From Thermoanaerobacter sp. A7A (GTDB taxonomy: Bacteria > Bacillota > Thermoanaerobacteria > Thermoanaerobacterales > Thermoanaerobacteraceae): 39,109 nt of DNA. The stretch is taken from the NCBI RefSeq assembly GCF_000445185.1, contig NZ_AVAF01000004.1, forward strand, positions 1-39,109, read 5' to 3'. This document shows positions 7,992-14,106 of this stretch, one piece after another (within the stretch, counting starts at the first letter, position 1; each line of letters starts with the position of its first letter). The notes beneath the pieces are model-generated. The model was not told the DNA's origin, did no database searches, and saw nothing but the letters and a program-made list of their open reading frames with translations. Both the position numbers and the translations under genes were made by a program.

Positions 7992-8020
7992 ATTATATCA
8001 CTTTTTTATGAAGCCTGCAA
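7992..8020 (-). promoter_or_regulatory. Promoter of the fluoride riboswitch / MutS-like operon
   Basis: On the minus strand TTGCAG (8015-8020), a 17-base spacer and TATAAT (7992-7997) place the transcript start just before the riboswitch aptamer. Confidence 0.65.
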
Positions 8021-8236
8021 GAATATGTGAAAATTTACTTCAAAGCATAATGTTTATGTTTATTTGTTTAAAATAAAAAGATTTTTGTATTGTTTTATAT
8101 CCAAATTTTGTAATACTGCTTATTATTCTATAAGTAAACTTAACAATATAAAATACTTGATATCATTATTTTGTAGTATAATGATAATATGAGAAAAATA
8201 AATATTCATTCATTTTATGTTTTGGGAGGGATCTTA

Positions 8237-9802
8237 TTGAATAAAGGTAAAAGTATAACATTCAATACTTTAATACATTGGGAAGAATTTCGCAAGCGTA
8301 TTATAGTTGAAGGCATTATAACAGGTTTCTTTGTTGGATTGATTATTGCTATTTTAAGATATATTCTTGAAAAAACAAATATTCTTGTAATAAGTGTATA
8401 CAAAATTCTTCATACAAATCCTTACTTGTTAATTGGCTGGATAATTTTCCTTTCTCTAATAGGCTTATTATTGGGTATAATAGTGAAAAAAGAACCTATG
8501 ATAAGCGGTAGCGGTATACCTCAAGTTGAAGGCATGATTATCGGTTATATAAAAGTTAATTGGTTACGAGTTTTATTGTTAAAGCTCATAGGTACTATTT
8601 TAGCGATAGGTGCAGGACTTTCTTTAGGACGCGAAGGTCCATGTGTGCAAATTGGTTCTTCAATCGGACAAGGAATAAGTAGGTTGTTTGGTAGATTTAG
8701 AGTTGAAGAAAAATACCTTCTTACATGCGGAGCTAGTGCAGGGCTTGCAGCAGCTTTTAATGCACCACTTGCAGGAGTTATTTTTGCTCTTGAAGAACTG
8801 CATAAAAATTTCTCACCATTGGTACTTGTATCTAGTATGGTTTCATCACTTACATCAACTTTTGTAGCTGGTGAACTATTAGGAATCAAACCTATTTTTA
8901 ATCTGAAAAATCTAGCAGTAATGCCGCTTAATAATTATCTTTATCTTATTTTACTTGGAATTATCGTTGGGTTATGTGGAATTGTATTTAATAAAACTCT
9001 TTTAAAAACTCAAGATATATACAACATGTTAAAAATAAAATCACATATGAAGCCAATAATACCTCTTATTATATCTGTTGCAGTTGGACTATGGATACCT
9101 ATGGCACTTGGCGGCGGTGAAAGTCTTGTCGATACATTAAGTAAAGATAGTTTTAGTTTAAAATTTTTAATTTTGCTATTGATTGTTAAATTTTTATTTA
9201 CTATGGTAAGCTATGGCTCAGGTGTACCAGGAGGTATTTTTATGCCCCTCCTTATAATAGGTTCACTGATTGGCAACATATACGGAACTGTAATAATTAA
9301 CATAATGCATATAAACCCTATTTATATCAAAAATTTTATTGTATTTGCTATGGCAGGATATTTTGCTGCTATAGTTAGGGCACCGATAACAGGTAGTTTG
9401 CTCGTAACTGAAATGACCGGTTCATTTTCTCATTTGTTGGCCCTAAGCACTGTCTCTATAACGGCATACCTTTCATCAGATTTGTTCTCAAATATGCCGA
9501 TTTATGAATCTTTGTTAGAACGTCTGCCGATAAAGAAAGAACAAAAATCTATAACTGCCAATAAAAAAAGAAAGACAATTTTTGAAATGCCTGTCGGTGT
9601 AGGCTCAAGTTTAGATGGCAAAAAATTAAAGGATATTAGCTTGCCCCAAAATTGCTTACTTGTTGGCATAAAGAGGGGAACGCATGAATTAATACCAAAG
9701 GGAAATACGAAAATTCTAGCCGGCGATTATCTAGTAGTCCTTGCAGATGAAGATAAAGCTACAGAAATTAGAGAAATTTTATTGAATATGACACAGAGGT
9801 AA
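8237..9802 (+). CDS. CLC-family chloride channel/transporter with C-terminal TrkA_C (RCK-C) domain
   Basis: A 521-residue polytopic membrane protein of the CLC family. The ion-pathway signatures are canonical for chloride: GSGIP near residue 90, GREGP near 131 with the gating Glu, and GIFMP near 333. FALEELHKNF around 190 supplies the second (internal) Glu typical of proton-coupled exchangers. About ten hydrophobic helices fill residues 25-430, and the last 80 form a TrkA_C-like domain (VGVGSSLDGKKLKDISLP), a possible ligand sensor. The ATG at 8189 lies only about eight bases from a TATAAT hexamer. The TTG at 8237 has GGGAGGG at good spacing and is preferred. It is divergent from the fluoride-riboswitch operon, but its filter is not that of the CLC-F fluoride exporters. 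Confidence 0.88.
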   Translation: MNKGKSITFNTLIHWEEFRKRIIVEGIITGFFVGLIIAILRYILEKTNILVISVYKILHTNPYLLIGWIIFLSLIGLLLGIIVKKEPMISGSGIPQVEGMIIGYIKVNWLRVLLLKLIGTILAIGAGLSLGREGPCVQIGSSIGQGISRLFGRFRVEEKYLLTCGASAGLAAAFNAPLAGVIFALEELHKNFSPLVLVSSMVSSLTSTFVAGELLGIKPIFNLKNLAVMPLNNYLYLILLGIIVGLCGIVFNKTLLKTQDIYNMLKIKSHMKPIIPLIISVAVGLWIPMALGGGESLVDTLSKDSFSLKFLILLLIVKFLFTMVSYGSGVPGGIFMPLLIIGSLIGNIYGTVIINIMHINPIYIKNFIVFAMAGYFAAIVRAPITGSLLVTEMTGSFSHLLALSTVSITAYLSSDLFSNMPIYESLLERLPIKKEQKSITANKKRKTIFEMPVGVGSSLDGKKLKDISLPQNCLLVGIKRGTHELIPKGNTKILAGDYLVVLADEDKATEIREILLNMTQR

Positions 9803-9812
9803 ACAAATCTTA

Positions 9813-9873
9813 AATAGACACGGGGAGAGTTCCTTTGTACGAGTCGGACAAATGAACCGTCCCCGTGTCTATT
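9813..9873. repeat. REP-like hairpin repeat, copy A
   Basis: Perfect 14-base inverted repeat AATAGACACGGGGA / TCCCCGTGTCTATT around an imperfect inner stem (GAGTTCCTTTGT / ACAAATGAACCG). It lies 10 bases behind the CLC stop, and its right end coincides with the truncation point of the vapC fragment. One of five related copies in the window. Confidence 0.75.
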
Positions 9874-9875
9874 GG

Positions 9876-10016
9876 GAAAAAGGGAATCACCATTCGCAGC
9901 ACTATATAGATTTACTCATAGCACAAACAGCCATTGAAAACAATTTATATTTGTTACACGATGATAAAGATTTTTCCTTAATTGCACAAGTTGATGAAAG
10001 ATTAAAAGAGTACTAA
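9876..10016 (+). pseudogene. Truncated second copy of vapC (3' fragment)
   Basis: About 140 bases match the 3' end of vapC (4544-4683) at very high identity, down to the KDFSLIAQVDERLKEY ending and stop. The fragment has no 5' part. It starts three bases after REP-like copy A and contains a two-base insertion (ACTATATAG against ACCATAG) that breaks the frame, plus a Glu to Gln change at the GCAGAAACA position. It is not functional and marks a past duplication with the intact vapBC locus 5 kb away. Confidence 0.85.
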
Positions 10017-10060
10017 AAAGAAGTCTGTATAAAAAAGTGGCAGCCTTTTTTATTATGTAT

Positions 10061-10930
10061 TTATTGCACTGGAAGAACTTCAGCAGCACGTTCCAGTTCG
10101 TAACCTTCCGGAGTAACCATTCGAAAAAGCATTATTCGGCTCTTTGTTTCTTTATCCACCATTATCCCAGCATCACTATAGTTTATCCTCACCGTTTGGT
10201 AACCTTGAAGTTGAGGTTCAACTACCACCAACCATTCATCATCCAATCGGTAGATTTCTTTAACCTTATGAGATAATAGCCATAGTTCAAAAGAATGTGA
10301 TGAATTAAAAGAACTGCCGACTGGTTTTTCCCAGTCTTCTGAAAATCCAATCATGTAATACAACCCTGCTCCTTCAGAAAGTCCTCCGGTATAAATGAAA
10401 AAGTTGCGTTGAGCACAACTAATAAGTTGTGTTATGTCACTATATTTTCCTCCCATAAAGGTACTATGCCAAGCTTTAGAGTAAATAGGTCGAATCCAGC
10501 TATCATCTTCGCTGGTAATTTCAAAAGGAACTTTACAACCAAGCGAACGGATATCTTGAATAGAATGAATCTTATTTTGTTCTAAGAACTGTTTAATTTG
10601 TTCTCTGTTCCAATCGTTCACTATTGTGTTAGGTTGTTCTGGCTCAATGGCATGTAACCTCTCCAACAGCTTTGAAGTTATTTTTACTGTATAACCTTCA
10701 CTGCTCTGTTCCAACTGGACATCAGCACCTAATGCTTTAGCAATCCACTTTACAGGGACCATAGTTCTTCCGTTAATAATTTGCGGTGGAACGTCTGGTT
10801 TGATTTCTTGGCCGTTAACAATGATCTTAATATGATTAGAAATCTTAATATGATTAGATGCGAAAACACCTGCAGCAAAGGCTAGTATTAACATGACAAC
10901 ACCTGTAACTACTGACCACTTCTTCATCAC
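10061..10930 (-). CDS. Secreted protein with copper-amine-oxidase-N-type stalk domain
   Basis: A 289-residue exported protein. Residues 1-25 (KKWSVVTGVVMLILAFAAGVFA) form a signal peptide. Residues 35-90 form a stalk domain of the copper amine oxidase N type (KIIVNGQEIKPDVPPQIINGRTMVPVKWIAKALGADV), a non-catalytic surface domain common in clostridial envelope proteins. The remaining 200 residues form a beta-rich domain (GYQTVRINYSDAGIMVDKETKSRIMLFRM near the end) with no family recognised. The start could be GTG 10930 (nine bases after GAGGGA) or the adjacent ATG; both lie in the same frame. A short in-frame duplication of 18 bases gives NHIKISNHIKI after the signal peptide. It shares its promoter segment with the 3247-3909 gene. 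Confidence 0.78.
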   Translation of the reverse strand: MMKKWSVVTGVVMLILAFAAGVFASNHIKISNHIKIIVNGQEIKPDVPPQIINGRTMVPVKWIAKALGADVQLEQSSEGYTVKITSKLLERLHAIEPEQPNTIVNDWNREQIKQFLEQNKIHSIQDIRSLGCKVPFEITSEDDSWIRPIYSKAWHSTFMGGKYSDITQLISCAQRNFFIYTGGLSEGAGLYYMIGFSEDWEKPVGSSFNSSHSFELWLLSHKVKEIYRLDDEWLVVVEPQLQGYQTVRINYSDAGIMVDKETKSRIMLFRMVTPEGYELERAAEVLPVQ

Positions 10931-10965
10931 TGGTAAAATCCCTCTGCTTGTATTTTTTATTTCAT

Positions 10966-11030
10966 TATACCACTTTAAATGTTAAAATTTATTAAAAAAT
11001 TATTAAGTTTTGGTTACAAAATGGTTACAG
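10966..11030 (-). promoter_or_regulatory. Promoter with WalR/YycF-type box upstream of the stalk-domain gene
   Basis: TGTAAC-CATTT-TGTAAC (11013-11029 on the minus strand) is a perfect match to TGTWAH-N5-TGTWAH. A TATAAT hexamer follows about 40 bases later in the transcription direction. The whole segment is a near copy of 3955-4015. Confidence 0.6.
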
Positions 11031-11171
11031 AGTAAATTGTTCCTTCCCTAGTATCCTTAGTATAAAGTACATAGGTATACTTGTATCCTTCTAAAAACAA
11101 TCACTTATCCAACAAGATATAATCTTATCCGAGAACCAAACTCCTTCCACAATCATCTATAAAGTGAGAAG

Positions 11172-11185
11172 GTCATCCGGATGAC
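11172..11185. promoter_or_regulatory. Perfect 14-base palindrome upstream of an ECF sigma gene
   Basis: GTCATCCGGATGAC is fully palindromic and lies 30 bases before the sigma factor start. It could be an operator or part of the 5' leader. The bound factor is unknown. Confidence 0.4.
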
Positions 11186-11215
11186 TCATCTCATCGCAAA
11201 ATAGGAGGTGTAAGA

Positions 11216-11749
11216 TTGGAAATCATACAAGAAGTAAAGAAAGCCAAGCAAGGAGACAAGTCTTCCTTTGCAAAACTCATATACCATTTTGAAAAAGACA
11301 TGTATATAGTGGCAAAAAGCATATTGCAGGACGAGAATGACTGTGCTGATGCCGTATCTGAAACTGTACTAAAAGCTTATGAGTCTATTTCTCAATTAAA
11401 ACATCCAAAGTATTTTAAAACATGGCTTATGAAAATTTTAGTAAACAATTGCTACCAAATAAAACGCCTCCAGAAAAGAGTAATAACAGTAGATGACTTC
11501 CCTGATATTCCTGTACCCCAGGAAGAATACAACAACACAGAATTGTATCAAGTGTTAAACAAATTAGAAGATGATTTAAAAGTAATAGTGGTAATGTATT
11601 ATTTACAAGACATGTCAGTTAAAGAAATTTCTAAAATATTGGATATTCCGGCGGGTACTGTAAAGTCACGACTTTCAAGGGCACGAAAGCGAATGAGAGA
11701 AATATTAAGTTTGGAGGGAGGTAATGTATCCTATGAACCGAAAATTTGA
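11216..11749 (+). CDS. ECF-type RNA polymerase sigma factor
   Basis: A 177-residue extracytoplasmic-function sigma factor. Region 2 covers about residues 15-85 (IYHFEKDMYIVAKSILQDENDCADAVSETVLKAYESI), including the D/E-rich core-binding segment. Region 4 covers about 115-170 with the helix-turn-helix MSVKEISKILDIPAGTVKSRLSRARKRM. It starts with TTG 11216, five bases after an AGGAGGTG site. Its 3' end overlaps the following gene by 17 to 26 bases, the usual arrangement of sigma and its membrane partner. By layout it resembles the SigV/SigX-like groups of low-GC Firmicutes, but the exact group cannot be fixed here. No clear ECF promoter was found upstream, only a palindrome at 11172. Confidence 0.92.
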   Translation: MEIIQEVKKAKQGDKSSFAKLIYHFEKDMYIVAKSILQDENDCADAVSETVLKAYESISQLKHPKYFKTWLMKILVNNCYQIKRLQKRVITVDDFPDIPVPQEEYNNTELYQVLNKLEDDLKVIVVMYYLQDMSVKEISKILDIPAGTVKSRLSRARKRMREILSLEGGNVSYEPKI

Positions 11750-12821
11750 CAGACAAATACGTGACCTTTTGCAAAAGAGCAATATTGAAGTGCCTGAAAA
11801 CTTTCATAAAAGAATAGAAAATACCTTAAATATGATAAAAGAAAGGAAAGGAGACAACAAAGTGCCAAAAAATACTACTTCTAAGAAAATCACCTTAGGA
11901 GCACTTTTAAAAGTAGCTTCACTGTTAATCGTAGCAATACTAACAATAGGAATAATAGACCCTGCTATAGGAAAAAACATACCTATAATCAATTCAGTAT
12001 TTGAATATCTTTCAAATAGAGGTATAGAAAAGACTGAATATCAAAAATATACTGTAGGAATAGGTGCTTCACAAATCTCTAAAGGCGTTGAAGTGACACT
12101 GAATGAAGCGGCTTTTGATGGATCCAGATTGGTGGTGGGATATATAATAAAAGATAACCATCTCCCAAAAAAAATAGAAAAAGATAAAATTTTTGTTGAT
12201 AGCAGTGCTGAAACAGCAATAAATAATGAAAATTTATCTGCTGGTAGTAACACTGTTTCAGGAATCTTAACTAATGACAATACTTTTATAGCATCGGCAA
12301 AATATGAACTTGTAAGAGGATATCTCGATAAAATCCCTTCTTCTATAGATGTAAAAATAAACATAAGAGAAATAACTTTTTATGAAGGAACAAATAGACA
12401 CACTATTAAAGGCAATTGGAATTTTAATTTTACAATTCCTGCCTCCAAAACTAAAGTAGATTTAAAAATACTCAAACCAAAAATTGTAATCAATGACAAG
12501 TTAGGTGAAATCAAATTTAATAAAATAATTCTTTCACCTTTCTCCACCAGCATAGAAATTGAAGCTCCACAAGACCCTGTAGTAGGTTGGTACGAATACA
12601 CAGACGAATATCAATATATGCAGCCAAGTCTATGGACTGTAACTGATGATAAAGGCAATATCCTAAAGTGGGAAGCAGAGTATAATCTTTTTGATATAAA
12701 TGGCAAAGTAGAAAAAGATAAAGCCTATCCCAGATTAATAAAATTCTCTCCTGTCAGCCCCGATACTGCATATATAAATATCAAATCCAGTAAATTTGAA
12801 GTAAAATTGCCTGTAAAATAA
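11733..12821 (+). CDS. DUF4179-type membrane protein, probable anti-sigma factor
   Basis: A 362-residue single-pass membrane protein. The N-terminal 55 residues are cytoplasmic and charged (FDRQIRDLLQKSNIEVPENFHKRIENTLNMIKERKG). One transmembrane helix follows at about 60-80 (LLKVASLLIVAILTIGIIDPAIG), then the external DUF4179 region (NSVFEYLSNRGIEKTEYQKYTVGIGASQISKGVEVTLNEAAFDG) and a beta-rich C-terminal domain. Such proteins commonly sit behind ECF sigma genes and hold the sigma factor inactive until an envelope signal arrives. ATG 11733 (11 bases after GGAGG) is chosen; ATG 11724 sits almost on the ribosome site. It overlaps the sigma gene end, so the two are coupled. The anti-sigma role is inferred from context. 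Confidence 0.82.
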   Translation: MNRKFDRQIRDLLQKSNIEVPENFHKRIENTLNMIKERKGDNKVPKNTTSKKITLGALLKVASLLIVAILTIGIIDPAIGKNIPIINSVFEYLSNRGIEKTEYQKYTVGIGASQISKGVEVTLNEAAFDGSRLVVGYIIKDNHLPKKIEKDKIFVDSSAETAINNENLSAGSNTVSGILTNDNTFIASAKYELVRGYLDKIPSSIDVKINIREITFYEGTNRHTIKGNWNFNFTIPASKTKVDLKILKPKIVINDKLGEIKFNKIILSPFSTSIEIEAPQDPVVGWYEYTDEYQYMQPSLWTVTDDKGNILKWEAEYNLFDINGKVEKDKAYPRLIKFSPVSPDTAYINIKSSKFEVKLPVK

Positions 12822-12827
12822 CACTTA

Positions 12828-12867
12828 AATAGGGGGCCGGTTCTTTTAACAAAGAACTGCCCCTATC
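12828..12867. repeat. REP-like hairpin repeat, copy B
   Basis: ATAGGGGGCCGGTTCTTT pairs with AAAGAACTGCCCCTAT around a TAAC loop, seven bases behind the DUF4179 gene and between convergent genes. It is the shortest of the five copies and may also act as a two-way terminator. Confidence 0.65.
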
Positions 12868-12874
12868 TATATTA

Positions 12875-13447
12875 TTAAAACTCCCTATTTTTATAAAACT
12901 TAACAGATAATAAACATGAAACCGTCAGTATAATAAGCGCTAAAGCAGTTATAAACAACATTTTCACTGTATCTGATTGATTCATTATAAAAGATACAAT
13001 ATTTTGAAACCAATCATAATTTACAAGTTTTTCAAAAAGTCTTATAACATAAGATATGCCATAAGAAAATCCAAAAATCAAAATAATGTACATAATCCCA
13101 GAAAAACCATGTCCAAATTTAAACATTAAAGGAAGGTATATGGCATTTAGAAAACTCACCGCCAGTATGCCGTAAATTACAGCTTTAAAATTGATAGGAT
13201 ATACATGAATAGGAAAGCCTAGTACTTTTGTAGCTGCTGCAACTAACAAATAAATAGCTATGCCTATTGCTGAATAGACAAATATAGACAGGTATTTTGC
13301 CAATACAATTTCATGCCTTTTTAGAGGCAAACTATTTACATCAGCTGAGCTTGCAATTATCATTCCCATGTATGTCATACAGACATCTTTTAATGTAAAC
13401 CCTCTAAAATTCTTCCTTAAATTCTTAACCTCCAAAATTGGCTCCAC
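12875..13447 (-). CDS. Deletion-fused ABC transporter remnant (ATPase N-terminus joined to permease C-terminus)
   Basis: The 190-residue frame is a chimera. Residues 1-22 (MEPILEVKNLRKNFRGFTLKDV) are the start of an ABC ATPase, ending just before where Walker A would come. From about residue 24 (MTYMGMIIASSADVNSLPLKRHEIVLAKYLS) it reads as the C-terminal two-thirds of an ABC-2 permease with five hydrophobic helices. Walker A, Walker B and the first permease helix or two are missing. An in-frame deletion of roughly 1 kb between two adjacent genes explains this. The GTG start has GGAGG eight bases upstream, inside the end of the GntR gene, so it is still translatable. A functional transporter is unlikely. 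Confidence 0.75.
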   Translation of the reverse strand: MEPILEVKNLRKNFRGFTLKDVCMTYMGMIIASSADVNSLPLKRHEIVLAKYLSIFVYSAIGIAIYLLVAAATKVLGFPIHVYPINFKAVIYGILAVSFLNAIYLPLMFKFGHGFSGIMYIILIFGFSYGISYVIRLFEKLVNYDWFQNIVSFIMNQSDTVKMLFITALALIILTVSCLLSVKFYKNREF

Positions 13448-13450
13448 CTT

Positions 13451-13825
13451 TTAGACCTCCTTATACAAAATCTCTAACATCTCTTTTATCTCTTCTAAGG
13501 ATAAGTTTACTGCTTTTGCAGCTATAATCGCTTCTACTAATTTTTCTTCTACAATTTTTAGCCGTTTCTCACGCATTAATTCCTTGTTTTGCGCTGCTAC
13601 GTAAGTACCCTTTCCCGGAATTGTAGTAATGAATCCTTCTTTTTCCAATTCGTCATAAGCCCTTTTTGCAGTAATCACGCTAATCTGCAACTCTTTTGCT
13701 AGGTTTCTAATAGAAGGAAGCAATTCCTCCTCTTCCAACTCCCCTTTCAAAATTGCTTCTTTGATTTGCCTGACAATTTGCTCATATATAGGCTCTTCCG
13801 CAGAATTTGAAATGATAATGTTCAT
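13451..13825 (-). CDS. GntR-family transcriptional regulator, YtrA type
   Basis: A 124-residue repressor. The winged helix-turn-helix spans residues 10-75: PIYEQIVRQIKEAILKGELEEEELLPSIRNLAKELQISVITAKRAYDELEKEGFI, then the wing TTIPGKGTYVA. The C-terminal tail is short and helical, as in the YtrA subgroup that controls ABC transporter operons and lacks a large ligand domain. It is first in an operon with the ABC transporter remnant. Its promoter contains a perfect 15-base inverted repeat, which fits autorepression. The start at 13825 has GGGGATGG nine bases upstream. Confidence 0.9.
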   Translation of the reverse strand: MNIIISNSAEEPIYEQIVRQIKEAILKGELEEEELLPSIRNLAKELQISVITAKRAYDELEKEGFITTIPGKGTYVAAQNKELMREKRLKIVEEKLVEAIIAAKAVNLSLEEIKEMLEILYKEV

Positions 13826-13847
13826 CTATTACAACCATCCCCTTTGT

Positions 13848-13895
13848 GTTATTACTGTATATTAACATTATATACAGTAATAACGGTTTTGTCAA
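13848..13895 (-). promoter_or_regulatory. Promoter and YtrA-type operator of the GntR operon
   Basis: On the minus strand TTGACA (13890-13895), a 17-base spacer and TATAAT (13867-13872) form a near-consensus promoter. GTTATTACTGTATAT (13848-13862) and its exact complement (13870-13884) form an inverted repeat with 15-base arms and a 7-base loop that covers the -10 and most of the spacer. Binding there would block the polymerase. Confidence 0.8.
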
Positions 13896-14037
13896 TACTT
13901 TATTGTGAAAATTTACCTCAGAGCGTGATACAGCAGCTATTAAAAATAAAATAGCATATTCTTTAAAAAGAGGAACATAATAAAACGCTCAAAAATCCTT
14001 AAAAAAGCAATATTGACCAGTTTGTTAATCTTACAAT

Positions 14038-14066
14038 TTGACTTCTTTTTTGAATTGGTTTACAAT
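14038..14066 (+). promoter_or_regulatory. Promoter of pepF
   Basis: TTGACT (14038-14043), a 17-base spacer and TACAAT (14061-14066). A CAATTTGA / TCAAATTG inverted repeat (about 14035-14042 and 14064-14073) flanks these elements and could be an operator. Confidence 0.6.
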
Positions 14067-14106
14067 CAAATTGATAAAAATTATATAAAAATGGGGGAAA
14101 AGTAAA

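Noticed and set aside
8189-9802. CLC gene as a CLC-F fluoride exporter under the fluoride riboswitch
   Set aside because: The riboswitch is on the opposite strand and reads into the MutS-like genes; the protein has the chloride-type GSGIP and GREGP motifs.
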